Assembly: GCF_012184415.1 (NCBI RefSeq)
Contig: NZ_VTOX01000002.1
Span: 1-64,000, forward strand
Length of the DNA stretch: 64,000 bases
DNA from: Ramlibacter lithotrophicus
Lineage (GTDB): Bacteria; Pseudomonadota; Gammaproteobacteria; Burkholderiales; Burkholderiaceae_C
Reading direction: 5' to 3'
The stretch's first letter is position 1. Every line of letters begins with the position of its first letter. Position numbers and translations under genes: made by a program. Below are positions 15,642-24,416 of the stretch, piece by piece. Below the pieces are notes generated by a model. It searched no databases and was not told where the DNA came from. It saw nothing but the letters and a program-made list of their open reading frames with translations.

Positions 15642-16262
15642 ATGGAACCCCGAGCACGCGACCGAATGCAGCAGCCGGCACGAGCAGCCATCGCGGCGCT
15701 GGCCATCGGCATCGCCTGCGTGCTCGGGAGCGCCGTGGCCCAGCCAGGCGGCGCTGCCGATGCCGAACCCCGGGCGGCCGACCTGTTCGGCGCCGCGCCC
15801 GAGCCGCCGACCGACGACGCGCCGGCACCGGTCCACGATCCCGCCAACCCGGATGCGCGGCGGCTGCAGCAGCCGCAGGAAGCCTTTTCCGCATTGCCTC
15901 CCGACAAGCGCGGCAAGCCCGATTGGTCGCAAGCGCTGAGGCTGGGCGCCATCGAGCCGCGTGCGGCGGTGGCCGGCGGGGGCGAGCCAGTGCAGGCGCT
16001 GGACCTGGACATCGTGATGAAGAACACCGCGCAGATGCCGTACGTGCGCTTCCCGCACGCGGCGCACGCGCCGTGGCTCACCTGCGGCAATTGCCACGAC
16101 GGCCTGTTCGTGCCGAAGGCGGGCGCCAACGCGATGAACATGGCGCAGATCCTGCGCGGACAGGCGTGCGGCGTCTGCCACGCCACCGTCGCCTTCTCCG
16201 CGATGTACACGTGCGAGCGCTGCCACAGCGTGCCGCAGCCCGGTCAGAAACCCTGGTGGTAA
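15642..16262 (+). CDS. Tri-heme c7-type cytochrome
   Basis: 206-residue exported cytochrome. After a signal-like hydrophobic segment (AIAALAIGIACVLGSAVAQP) and a Pro/Ala-rich linker come three CxxCH haem sites: CGNCH, CGVCH and CERCH near residues 152, 178 and 192. FPHAAHAPWLTC supplies the extra His ligands expected for bis-histidine haems. This is the c(7)/c(3)-type triheme pattern, typical of periplasmic electron transfer. Start ATG 15642 or ATG 15666. No partner reductase is nearby. Confidence 0.85.
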   Translation: MEPRARDRMQQPARAAIAALAIGIACVLGSAVAQPGGAADAEPRAADLFGAAPEPPTDDAPAPVHDPANPDARRLQQPQEAFSALPPDKRGKPDWSQALRLGAIEPRAAVAGGGEPVQALDLDIVMKNTAQMPYVRFPHAAHAPWLTCGNCHDGLFVPKAGANAMNMAQILRGQACGVCHATVAFSAMYTCERCHSVPQPGQKPWW

Positions 16263-16287
16263 CCCGGGGCGCGAGCCGCGCCGCGGT

Positions 16288-16887
16288 TCAGCGCTTCAGG
16301 TCGGTCTTGCGCTCGATGATGCGGCCGACCAGGCCGTACTCGATCGCCTCCTCGGCGGACATCCAGCGGTCGCGCTCGATGTCGACCAGGACGCTGTCCA
16401 GGGGGCGGCCGGTCTCGCGCGAGATGATGCGCGCCACGCGCTCGCGGGCCTTGATGATCTCCTGGGCGTGGATGGCGATGTCGCTGGCCGGCCCGCCGGC
16501 GCCGCCGGATGGCTGGTGGATCAGGAAGCGCGTGTTGGGCAGCGCGAAGCGGCGCTCCCTGGGCACCGACAGGTACAGGTGCGTCGCGGCGCTGCCGACC
16601 CAGCCGGTGCCGATCATGTTCACCGGCGCCGAGATGAAGCGGATGATGTCGTGGATCGCATCGCCCGACTCGAGGTGGCCGCCGGGCGAGCTCACCAGCA
16701 TGTCGATCGGCGCCGAGCTGTCGGCGTCGAGCGCGATCAGGCGGCGCGCGATGTCGCCGGCCGAGCGGTCGGTGATCTCGCCGAAGATCAGGACGGTGCG
16801 GGACTTGAATGCCTTTTCCTCGAGAAAGGCATTGCGCGGCTCGGCCGTGGCGGCGGCCGGGGTTTCGTCGTGCTCGGGACGTTCCAT
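16288..16887 (-). CDS. ClpP-like serine protease
   Basis: 199-residue ClpP-family peptidase, separate from the usual clpP-clpX unit. Catalytic residues are visible: GTGWVGSAATHL (Ser99, replacing the usual GQAAS context), NTRFLIHQPSGG (His124) and DIERDRWMSAEEA (Asp173). VSSPGGHLESGDAIHD is the typical strand. The N-terminus (about 25 residues, acidic, PAAATAEP) lacks the usual ClpP axial loop sequence. No Clp ATPase gene is adjacent. It probably forms a paralogue ring or mixes with the main ClpP. Starts at ATG 16887 with AAGGAGTC upstream. Confidence 0.9.
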   Translation of the reverse strand: MERPEHDETPAAATAEPRNAFLEEKAFKSRTVLIFGEITDRSAGDIARRLIALDADSSAPIDMLVSSPGGHLESGDAIHDIIRFISAPVNMIGTGWVGSAATHLYLSVPRERRFALPNTRFLIHQPSGGAGGPASDIAIHAQEIIKARERVARIISRETGRPLDSVLVDIERDRWMSAEEAIEYGLVGRIIERKTDLKR

Positions 16888-16966
16888 GGTGACTCCTTCT
16901 TGCATGCCGCGATCATGCACCAAGTGGGCGCCGGGCGATCCCGCAAAGGAAAACCCGAGAGCCACC

Positions 16967-19189
16967 TCAGAACCAGTCCGGTTCCAGCTGCTGGATGCTG
17001 CCGACGAAGCCGGCCATGCCGTCCGTGTTGAGCGACAGCGACGCCGCGTACGCCAGCAGGTCGCCCTGCGTCGCGAACTGGCGGCCGGGGCCGATCTGGT
17101 CGACATAGCTCTGCACCACCTCCCCGCTCGGCGCCTGGTGGACCAGTTGGGTGTAGACATGGGCGACCAGCGTGTGCGATGAAACGCCAGGCGCGTAGGC
17201 ATCGATCATCTGCTGCGCGAGCGCGCCCATCGTCGGCGCTGCGTCGGCCGCCGCGGTCCAGCGGCTCAGCTCGCCGGCCCCGGGCACGTGGCCGAAACCC
17301 GCATGGAAGATCGCCGCGGCCTGCCAGGTTTCACCGGCGGGGCCCTGCGTGTCGAAGGCGAACAGGCCGTCGTTCAGGCGCACGCGCTCGACGTTCACCA
17401 GGGTCTGCGTGCCCAGCGCCGTGGTCACGGTGATGACCCCGTTGGCGAACGAATACGCCTGCACCCCGGCCATCGTCGTCTCGATGATCGCGGTATCGGT
17501 GCCGTCGCCGCCATCGATGGCGTCGTTGCCGCCCCGCCCGTTGAGCGTGTCGTTGCCGCCGCCGCCCGAGACGCGGTCGTCGCCGGTCGAGCCGACCAGG
17601 TTGTCGGGGCCGCCGGTCCCGACAACCTCAGGCGACGGCGCGGGGCCGTCGGGCGGGCCGCCGGTGGTGAAGTTGTACGTGGTCGTGCCGGCGTACGCGT
17701 TGCCGGCGAGGTCGCGCACCGCGCCGGCGGCGATCTCGACCGAATAGCCGGTGCTGTAGGCGAGCTTTTCGGTGGGGTCGATGGTGAGGATGTTGCCGCT
17801 GATCGTGACGTTGCCGCTGCTCGCCACGTCGTAGGCCTCGACGACGGCGCCGGCCGAGTTCTTCAGCAGGATGCTGCCGGCGCCCTTCTGCACGGTCTCG
17901 CCGAAGGTCAGCTGGATATTGGTGGTGATCGGCACCGACACCGCCTCGTCGGCCGGCGCGAACCCGACCACGCCGGGCGGGGCCGTGTCGCCGCCCGACG
18001 ACGCGCTCGGCGCGAAGCGCTCCGCATACACGTCGCCGAGGTCCAGGCGGCCGTCGTCCCAGGCAAACACCGCGCCGCCGTTGGCCGTGGCCGTCACGCT
18101 GTAATGCGCATACAGAGCCTTGCCGCTGCCAATCAGCACCGCGTCGCCCAGCTTCGCGCCGCCGGCGTCGAAGCGCTGGGCAAAGAGCGTCTGCTGCTCG
18201 GTCGCGCCGTGCAGCCACGACACCACGAAGCCGCCGTCGCCCAGCGCCGTCACCTTGGAGTCGATCACGACGTCCGCGAACACCATGGTCTGCACCGGAC
18301 CGGTGGCATGGCCGGCGCCGTCGAAGCGCTGCGCCGTGAGCTGGGTGCGCCCGTCCGGCAGCATGCCGCGCAGCGACACCACGAGCTCGCCGCTGCCGGC
18401 GAGCACCGCCGCCTCGACGCCTTGCACCAGGAACGACGCGCTGGACGAGGTGGCGACTTCGACCGGCCCGGAAACCGCGCTTCCCGCGGCGTCGAACCGC
18501 TGTGCGTAGACGTGGGCGATCGAGCCGCTGCCCGGCACGTACGCGGTGGACGCCGACCAGACCGCGACGAAACCGCCGTCGCTCGCGGCGGCGGTGCCGC
18601 CCGCGTGGATGTGCGTGCCTTCCCCGTACGGATTGCCGGGCGCCTCGTAGCCGAGGGCCTTGTTGCCGCCCACGGGCGCACCGCCTGCGGTGTACACCTG
18701 CACCGCGGGGCCCCAGCCCGCGCCGATGTCCGCCCACCATTCGACCAGGTAGCCGCCGCCGGCCAGTGCCGTGGCTTCCGCCGACGCCGCGTGGTGCAGG
18801 TTGGCCGCGGCGTTGGGCTGGAACTCGCCGCCCACCGCGTTGCCGGCGCCGTCGAAGCGGCGCGCGACATAGCTGGTGGGACCGGCCGGATCGGGCCGCG
18901 CGTCCCAGGTGGCGACGAAGCCGCCGTCGGCCAGCGCCGCCAGGTCGGGAACGCCGGCCGCCGGGCCGCTGCTCAGCACCAGTTCGCCGCCGACCTTGGC
19001 GCCGCCGGCGTCGAAGCGCTGCGCGCGCACGCCGGAGAAGTCGATGCCGTTCACGCTGCCCTCGACGAGCCACGCGATCACGTAGCCGCCCCCCGCCAGC
19101 GCGGCGACGGCCGGGGCCGTCTGCTGTCCCTCGCCGGTGACGCGGCTGTCGCCGGAGCCGACCCATGGGCTGTTGTCAATCGTTGCCAT
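16967..19189 (-). CDS. Large secreted RTX-type protein with Ig-like domain and DUF4214
   Basis: 740-residue protein with no Sec signal. The first 400 residues contain repeated units with the pattern A-D-G-G-F-V-x-x-W and QRFDAGGAKVG, probably a beta-propeller. Then comes a bacterial Ig-like (SbsA type) domain (PPGVVGFAPADEAVSVP to TTYNFTT), then two RTX calcium nonapeptides (GGGGNDTLNGRGG, DAIDGGDGTD), then a DUF4214 domain (HAGFGHVPGAGELSRW, LAQQMIDAY). These fit export by a type I secretion system with a C-terminal uncleaved signal; no such transporter is in the window. Surface or biofilm role is likely. Divergent from the GH5 gene. Confidence 0.88.
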   Translation of the reverse strand: MATIDNSPWVGSGDSRVTGEGQQTAPAVAALAGGGYVIAWLVEGSVNGIDFSGVRAQRFDAGGAKVGGELVLSSGPAAGVPDLAALADGGFVATWDARPDPAGPTSYVARRFDGAGNAVGGEFQPNAAANLHHAASAEATALAGGGYLVEWWADIGAGWGPAVQVYTAGGAPVGGNKALGYEAPGNPYGEGTHIHAGGTAAASDGGFVAVWSASTAYVPGSGSIAHVYAQRFDAAGSAVSGPVEVATSSSASFLVQGVEAAVLAGSGELVVSLRGMLPDGRTQLTAQRFDGAGHATGPVQTMVFADVVIDSKVTALGDGGFVVSWLHGATEQQTLFAQRFDAGGAKLGDAVLIGSGKALYAHYSVTATANGGAVFAWDDGRLDLGDVYAERFAPSASSGGDTAPPGVVGFAPADEAVSVPITTNIQLTFGETVQKGAGSILLKNSAGAVVEAYDVASSGNVTISGNILTIDPTEKLAYSTGYSVEIAAGAVRDLAGNAYAGTTTYNFTTGGPPDGPAPSPEVVGTGGPDNLVGSTGDDRVSGGGGNDTLNGRGGNDAIDGGDGTDTAIIETTMAGVQAYSFANGVITVTTALGTQTLVNVERVRLNDGLFAFDTQGPAGETWQAAAIFHAGFGHVPGAGELSRWTAAADAAPTMGALAQQMIDAYAPGVSSHTLVAHVYTQLVHQAPSGEVVQSYVDQIGPGRQFATQGDLLAYAASLSLNTDGMAGFVGSIQQLEPDWF

Positions 19190-19246
19190 GTTCTCCCTTG
19201 CCTGTCCTGGATGGAGGCGCCGACGCGTCCGGCCGGCGCCGCGTGC

Positions 19247-19274
19247 CTGAGCCGCGATGATCGATGCGGCTCAG
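19247..19274. repeat. 9-bp perfect inverted repeat in the divergent promoter region
   Basis: CTGAGCCGC and GCGGCTCAG are separated by GATGATCGAT, itself partly palindromic. It lies 58 bases upstream of the RTX gene and about 160 before the GH5 gene. It could be an operator or a leader hairpin in the RTX transcript. Confidence 0.5.
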
Positions 19275-19327
19275 CCGCGAGCCCTGTAGGAAGGGTCCGT
19301 GCCGACTGTAGGAGCGGAGCCATTTCA

Positions 19328-19383
19328 CCGGCGATAGCTCTTTCGGGCCATCACGGCAAAGGCCGAGCCTCCGATACTGCCGG
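19328..19383 (+). ncRNA. Candidate structured leader upstream of the GH5 gene
   Basis: CCGGC (19328-19332) can pair with GCCGG (19379-19383). Inside, TCGGGCC can pair with GGCCGA, around a loop ATCACGGCAAA. The two inner loops contain GATAGCTCTT and CCTCCGATACT, each with a GATA. The layout resembles a riboswitch-like two-loop junction, but no known class was matched. The GGCAAA stretch is weakly reminiscent of GEMM (c-di-GMP) RNAs. Tentative. Confidence 0.3.
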
Positions 19384-19437
19384 ACGAGCTTCCGCGCCAC
19401 AGGTGTTCGCGGTGGCCACCGACGAGGAAACGCACAG

Positions 19438-21921
19438 ATGCAGCGACGAGATTTCAACAAGACGGCCGCCGCGGCGGCCGTGGTCCTCACCGGTTGCGGT
19501 GGCGGCGGCGGCGGCGGCCCCACGGACGCGGCAGCGCCGGCGGCGCCGGACAGCGGTCCGGCCTCGCCCCCGGCCACGCAACCCGTGGCCGCGCCTCCCA
19601 CGTCACAGGGCGCCCCGGTCGGCGCGTTCGTCATCGGCACCAACATCGCCAGCATGGAAGTGGCCGGCCCCGGCCTGCGCTTCGGCGGCAGCACGGTGCC
19701 CAACATCAACTTCACGGTGCCGCGGCGCGAGGACATCGCCTGGCTGGCCGCCAACGGCTACACCAAGACGCGCCTGCCGATCCGGTGGGAGATGCTGCAG
19801 CCCATGCTGTACGACACCAACGCCAACGCCGCCACGCGGGCCGCGCTCGGCGAGCCGGGCGCGTTCCATCCTGGCTACGAGAGCTACATCACCGGCGTGC
19901 TCGACGCGCACGCCGCGGCCGGCATCAAGTGCATGATCGACCTGCACAACTACTGCCGCTACCTGGACTTCGTGTACCAGCCGGACGGGTCGGTGCGCGG
20001 CCTGGTCAAGCCGCCGAACCCGCTGATCCACTCGTTCACCACCGACGCCACGCAGGTCCAGACCCGGATCATGGCGCTTGCGCCGGGGGCCACCCTGCGC
20101 ATCGGGCACTTCATGGACATCTGGGCGCGGATCGCGCGCCGCTGGGCCGGCCATCCGGGCCTGGGCGGCTACGGCCTCATGAACGAGCCCTTCTACATGC
20201 CCAAGCCGGGCGAGACCGTCGAGGCCTTCGAGGGCTGGGACCAGGACCTCACCATCTGGCCCGCCTTCGCCAAGGCCGCCGTGGAGGCGATCCGCGGCAT
20301 CGACCAGGCGACGCCGATCTATGTCACCGGCAACAACTGGGGCGGCGCCTGGACGCTGGGCACCGACAACCCCGGCTTCCCCATCGCGGCGCCCAACATC
20401 ATCTACGACGTGCACGGCTACCTGGACGCGTTCAGCAACGGCAACGGGCTGGACTGGGACCTGGAAGCCGCACGCAACTTCACGTCGGGCATAGGCGCCG
20501 TGCCGGTGAACTACAACACCGGCGTCGACCGCCTCAAGTTCGCGGTGGACTTCGTGCAGAAGCACGGCGCCAGGCTGGCCCTGACCGAAACCGGCATGCC
20601 GCTCGACGACCCGCGCTGGCAGGAGGCGTACCAGCGCCTGATGAACTACGCGCGCCAGACCGGCACCGAGGTGTACAGCTGGGCCGGCGGCAGCCACTGG
20701 TACTACCGCAACCGGGGCATCAACCACGTTCCCGGCTGGCACCAGAACAAGACGCTGGAGCCGCCGATGTCCGGGCCGATGAAGGCCGCGGCCGGCGTGG
20801 CCAAGGCGACCATCTTCGACGATGGGGCCGGCTGGGCGCCCGGTGGCGGTTCGGTCACGATCACCGTCCACGCGCGCGGCTACCTCGCCAGCCCGGTGAC
20901 GATCAACGTGGCTTCCAGCAACGGCGGCTCGCTGTCCAAGGCGACGCTCACGCTGGCCGCCGGTGCCAACAGCGAGGACTCGTACACGTTCACGCCGGCG
21001 CCCAACAGGGTCGCGACGCTCACCTACTCCAGCGCATCGGCGCCCAACCTGCCGCCGCCGCGCAAGGTGTTCTCGCTGGCCGATCCGGCGGCCTACGCCG
21101 CCACCAGCCTGCCCGACGCGGCGCTGGCGATCCTGGCGAAGTACGCGGCGTGCAAGTGGGAGCTGGCCGACGGCCACACCGACTACCTGCAGGGCGTGCC
21201 GGCGAGCGCGGGCCAGGCGGTGCGGGCGATCTCGGATTCGGGCTACGGTTCTTCCGTCGGCAACGCGATGGAGATGATCAACTGGACCAACACCGAGGGC
21301 GGCGCCGCGATGGGCACCATGACGCCGCCGGTGATGCGCGTCACCAACGGCCGCAAGAACTCGGACCACAGCCACTGGGACTGCCACGGCTTCTGGTGCC
21401 GCAAGCCGTGGGCCGTGCCCGGCCTGCAGCCGAACCCGCGCAACCGCATCCCGTACCACATCGACGATCCGCACTTCGTGATCGCGGCCGTGAGCGTGCC
21501 CGGCGCGGGCAACACCGGCATCGTGTTCCAGGCCTCCAGCGCGGACGGGGCGTTCTCCACCGAGATCGCGTTCGACGCCAGCCGGCCGCAAGGCAAGTGG
21601 CTCGATTCGATGGGCAATCCGGTGACGCTGACCGGCGGCGCGGCGCTGGCGCCGAACGTGCCGGCCGTGGTCACGATCACCTCCGCACCGGGAGCGCAGC
21701 AGCTGCGCGTCAACGGCGCGGTGCAAGGCACCGGCGCGGCGAGCTTCGCCCATTCGGAGTTCGGCAACGACCAGCTGCTGCTCGGCTGGGGCTTCACCAG
21801 CAGCTATCCGCGCCAGGGCTTCGGCGGGAACATCTATTCCTGCATCACCGGCAAGGGCGCACCGAGCGCCGCGGAACTGGCGGTGCTGGAGCGCTACCTG
21901 GCTTCCACGGCGGGGCTGTAA
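19438..21921 (+). CDS. Glycoside hydrolase family 5 lipoprotein
   Basis: 827-residue lipoprotein; lipobox LTGC at Cys20 follows MQRRDFNKTAAAAAVV, with a poly-Gly stretch next. Residues about 60-450 are a GH5 (cellulase/endoglucanase-type) barrel: RLPIRWEMLQP, CMIDLHNYCRY, then GLMNEPFYMP with the acid/base Glu250, IYVTGNNWGGAW, IIYDVHGYLD, and LALTETGMP with the nucleophile Glu384. The middle (about 470-560) is Ig-like. The C-terminal part (about 580-827) looks like a concanavalin/LamG-type beta-sandwich (FGNDQLLLGWGF). It is predicted to cut a beta-glucan at the cell surface; the true substrate is unknown. Confidence 0.9.
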   Translation: MQRRDFNKTAAAAAVVLTGCGGGGGGGPTDAAAPAAPDSGPASPPATQPVAAPPTSQGAPVGAFVIGTNIASMEVAGPGLRFGGSTVPNINFTVPRREDIAWLAANGYTKTRLPIRWEMLQPMLYDTNANAATRAALGEPGAFHPGYESYITGVLDAHAAAGIKCMIDLHNYCRYLDFVYQPDGSVRGLVKPPNPLIHSFTTDATQVQTRIMALAPGATLRIGHFMDIWARIARRWAGHPGLGGYGLMNEPFYMPKPGETVEAFEGWDQDLTIWPAFAKAAVEAIRGIDQATPIYVTGNNWGGAWTLGTDNPGFPIAAPNIIYDVHGYLDAFSNGNGLDWDLEAARNFTSGIGAVPVNYNTGVDRLKFAVDFVQKHGARLALTETGMPLDDPRWQEAYQRLMNYARQTGTEVYSWAGGSHWYYRNRGINHVPGWHQNKTLEPPMSGPMKAAAGVAKATIFDDGAGWAPGGGSVTITVHARGYLASPVTINVASSNGGSLSKATLTLAAGANSEDSYTFTPAPNRVATLTYSSASAPNLPPPRKVFSLADPAAYAATSLPDAALAILAKYAACKWELADGHTDYLQGVPASAGQAVRAISDSGYGSSVGNAMEMINWTNTEGGAAMGTMTPPVMRVTNGRKNSDHSHWDCHGFWCRKPWAVPGLQPNPRNRIPYHIDDPHFVIAAVSVPGAGNTGIVFQASSADGAFSTEIAFDASRPQGKWLDSMGNPVTLTGGAALAPNVPAVVTITSAPGAQQLRVNGAVQGTGAASFAHSEFGNDQLLLGWGFTSSYPRQGFGGNIYSCITGKGAPSAAELAVLERYLASTAGL

Positions 21922-21931
21922 GGCGGATCGT

Positions 21932-23194
21932 TCAGATCACCGTCCGCGGATCGGTGATCGTCCCGGTCAGCGCGCTCGCCGCCACCGTCGCCGGCGAGCC
22001 CAGGTACACCAGCGCGTCGCGATGCCCCATGCGCCCCAGGAAATTGCGGCTCGAGGACGAGATGCACACCTCCTCTTCGGCCAGCACGCCCTGGTGCATG
22101 CCCGCGCATGCGCCGCAGCCGGGGGTCGTCACGGTCGCCCCGGCGTCGATCAGCACCTGCAGCACGCCCGACTGCAGCGCCTGCGAATAGACGTTGCGCG
22201 ACGCCGGCGTGACGACCATGCGCACGCCGCCGGCGATGCGCCTGCCTTTGAGGATGGCGGCCGCGGCGGCGAGGTCCTCCAGCCGGCCGTTGGTGCAGGT
22301 ACCCAGGAAAGCCTGGTTGATGCGCACGCCGGCGAACTCCGTTGCCGGATGCACGTTGTCGACCTTGCTCGGCGCCGACACCAGCGGCACCACCGCGGCG
22401 AGGTCGAAGCGATGCCGCGCTGCGTAGCTCGCGTCCGCGTCCGGCTGCGGCATCTCGCCGGCCTCGATGCCCAGCTTCACGAAGTGCTCGCGCGTGACGG
22501 CGTCGCCCGGCACGACGGCGAACTTCGCGCCCATCTCGATGCCCATGTTGCACAAGGTCATGCGCTCGGGAATCGCGAGCCGCGCGACGCCGGCGCCGTG
22601 GTATTCGATGGACTGGTAGATCGCACCGCGCGCGGTGAGCCGGCCCAGGATCGTCAGCACGAGATCCTTGGCGCTGGTGCCGGGCGGCAGCGCGCCGTCG
22701 AGGTCGATGCGGATGCTCTCCGGCACCCGGAACCACAGATTGCCGTGCGCCCACAGGTAGGCCATCTCCGCGCCGCCGATGCCGCAACCCAGCGCGCCGA
22801 CGGCCCCGATGGTGATCGTGTGCGAGTCCATGTTGGCCAGCAGCTGGCCGGGCAGCACCATCCCGCTCTCGACGGCGATCTGGTGCGAGATGCCTGCGCC
22901 GACGTCGAACAGCCGCTCGCGCGGCAGCCCGAAGCGCTCGAACAGCTGGCGCCCCACCCGCTGCACGTGCGCATGCAAGGGGGTGTCGGCCGGCGCGTAG
23001 TGGTCGTAGAAGAGCGCGATGCGCTCCGGCCGCGCCAGCTTGTCGACGCCGTAGCGGCGGAAGTTCTGGTCGATCAGGCCGATCCCGTCGTCGAGCGCGA
23101 ACGTCCAGTCCGGACCGATCTCCACCATCTCGCCGGCGCGCACCGGGTGGCCGGCGAGGCGGCCCATCACCTTCTCCGCCAGGGTCGCTTTCAT
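21932..23194 (-). CDS. Aconitase-family hydratase, large subunit (LeuC-like)
   Basis: 420-residue large subunit of a 3-isopropylmalate/homoaconitate/dimethylmalate dehydratase-type enzyme. The 4Fe-4S ligands are in LGTCTNGRLED and TPGCGACAGMHQ; MDSHTITIGAVGALGCGIGG and NMGIEMGAKFAVVP are family motifs. It overlaps the small-subunit gene by four bases (ATGA). It sits at the end of a catabolic operon, not with leuB, so leucine synthesis is unlikely. Dehydration or isomerisation of a branched hydroxy-dicarboxylate is a better guess. Length fits archaeal-type short LeuC (about 420 residues). Confidence 0.88.
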   Translation of the reverse strand: MKATLAEKVMGRLAGHPVRAGEMVEIGPDWTFALDDGIGLIDQNFRRYGVDKLARPERIALFYDHYAPADTPLHAHVQRVGRQLFERFGLPRERLFDVGAGISHQIAVESGMVLPGQLLANMDSHTITIGAVGALGCGIGGAEMAYLWAHGNLWFRVPESIRIDLDGALPPGTSAKDLVLTILGRLTARGAIYQSIEYHGAGVARLAIPERMTLCNMGIEMGAKFAVVPGDAVTREHFVKLGIEAGEMPQPDADASYAARHRFDLAAVVPLVSAPSKVDNVHPATEFAGVRINQAFLGTCTNGRLEDLAAAAAILKGRRIAGGVRMVVTPASRNVYSQALQSGVLQVLIDAGATVTTPGCGACAGMHQGVLAEEEVCISSSSRNFLGRMGHRDALVYLGSPATVAASALTGTITDPRTVI

Positions 23195-23694
23195 GCTTCG
23201 ACCCCGCGCCGGCCCGTCTTCGCCGCCCACAATCCGCCCGCCGTGAGGATCTCCAGCACCTCCGGGGGCAGCGGCGTGAAGCGATGCGGCGCGCCGGCCA
23301 CCACCGCCTCGCCGCTGCGCAGGTCGGCCTGCACCCGGTCGCCGTCGCGGATGGTGGCGGCCAGCGCCTCGTTCATCACCACCGCCAGGCCGTTGTTGAC
23401 GGCGTTGCGGAAGAAGATGCGCGAGAACGACTTCGCGACCACCAGCCTCACGCCGGCGCCGATCATGGCCGTGACGGCGTGCTCGCGCGACGAGCCGCAG
23501 CCGAAGTTCCAGCCGCCGACGACCAGGCCGCCGGCCATCACCTGCTGGCGCACGCCCTCGCCGAGCGTCTCGAACAGGTGCTTCGCCTGGTCTTCGGGCC
23601 GCAGCACCGCGAGCCACCGCCCCGGAAAGATCGTGTCCGTATCCACGTCGTCGCCCAGCACGGTGGCGACGCCCTCGACCCGGGCGGCGTTCAT
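23191..23694 (-). CDS. Aconitase-family hydratase, small subunit (LeuD-like)
   Basis: 167-residue swivelling-domain subunit. Key pattern: LGDDVDTDTIFPGRWL at the start and GGWNFGCGSSREHAVTAMIGAGVRLVVAKSF with the substrate-binding GSSRE. It ends at the LeuC-like start with an ATGA overlap and itself begins inside the stop of the nitroreductase gene (ATGA). The three genes are thus translationally linked. Length and sequence fit the short archaeal-type LeuD. Confidence 0.9.
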   Translation of the reverse strand: MNAARVEGVATVLGDDVDTDTIFPGRWLAVLRPEDQAKHLFETLGEGVRQQVMAGGLVVGGWNFGCGSSREHAVTAMIGAGVRLVVAKSFSRIFFRNAVNNGLAVVMNEALAATIRDGDRVQADLRSGEAVVAGAPHRFTPLPPEVLEILTAGGLWAAKTGRRGVEA

Positions 23695-24416
23695 TCCTCG
23701 AAGCCCTCGAAGCTGGCGTACTGCGACAGCGGCGCGCGCTCGGTCACCAGCCGGTTGACCACCGCCTCCTCGTCGGCATGGCCCAGCGCCATGCCGCAGA
23801 TGACGACCTGGTTGTCCGGAATGCCCAGCAGCGGCCGGATCAGCGTGTGGAAGTCGGCGAAGGCGGCCTGCGCGCAGGTGTCCAGGCCGCGCCCGCGCGC
23901 CGCGGTCGCCAGCGCGCCGATGAAGATGCCCAGGTCGAGCCAGCTGCCGATCTCCAGGTCCTCCTCCAGCGTGAACATCATGCCGATCGGCGCGCCGAAG
24001 AATTCGTAGTTCTGCCGGCGCTGGCGCTCGGTGGCCTCGAAGTCGCCCTTCGGGATGCCGAGCAGGCCGTACATGTCCCAGCCGATCTTGCGCCGCCGGC
24101 CGAGGTACGGCTCGCGCCATTGCTGCGGGTAGTAGTTCCATTCCCGCTGGTACTGCTCGCGCGGACCGCGGTCGATCGCCTCCAGGATGGTGCGGGTGAT
24201 CTGCCGGCGCTTCGCGCCGGAGAAGACGTGGACCTTCCACGGCTGGATGTTGCTGCCGCTCGGACTGCGGCTGGCCAGTTGCAGCAGTTGCTCCACCTCG
24301 CGGCGCGCCACCGGCGTGGGCAGGAAGGCGCGCACCGAGCGGCGGGTGCGCAGGGCTTCGTCGGCGGTCAGGCGCACCTCGGTGCGGTCCGCGCCGCTTC
24401 GCATGACGCTGTTCAC
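23691..24416 (-). CDS. Nitroreductase-family flavoprotein
   Basis: 241-residue FMN-dependent oxidoreductase of the nitroreductase fold. The FMN-binding segment is TRRSVRAFLPTPV; then LLQLASRSPSGSNIQPWKV, FFGAPIGMMF, LDLGIFIGALATAARGRGLDT and the closing VVICGMALGHADEEA. Start: GTG 24416, preferred over the ATG at 24404 because AAGGAG lies nine bases before it. It overlaps the DehI-like gene at GTGA. Natural substrate in this operon is unknown; such enzymes reduce quinones, nitro groups or enones. Confidence 0.9.
   Translation of the reverse strand: MNSVMRSGADRTEVRLTADEALRTRRSVRAFLPTPVARREVEQLLQLASRSPSGSNIQPWKVHVFSGAKRRQITRTILEAIDRGPREQYQREWNYYPQQWREPYLGRRRKIGWDMYGLLGIPKGDFEATERQRRQNYEFFGAPIGMMFTLEEDLEIGSWLDLGIFIGALATAARGRGLDTCAQAAFADFHTLIRPLLGIPDNQVVICGMALGHADEEAVVNRLVTERAPLSQYASFEGFEE

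Noticed and set aside
19328-19383. A c-di-GMP (GEMM-I) riboswitch
   Set aside because: Only GGCAAA resembles it; the second conserved half (GACGCAAAGCC) is absent.
17288-19936. An 882-codon plus-strand frame opposite the RTX gene
   Set aside because: Low-complexity Arg/Ala/His translation without any motif, antisense to a clear protein.
21932-23694. Leucine biosynthesis leuCD
   Set aside because: No leuA or leuB nearby, and the pair lies at the end of a catabolic operon; short archaeal-type subunits suggest another substrate.
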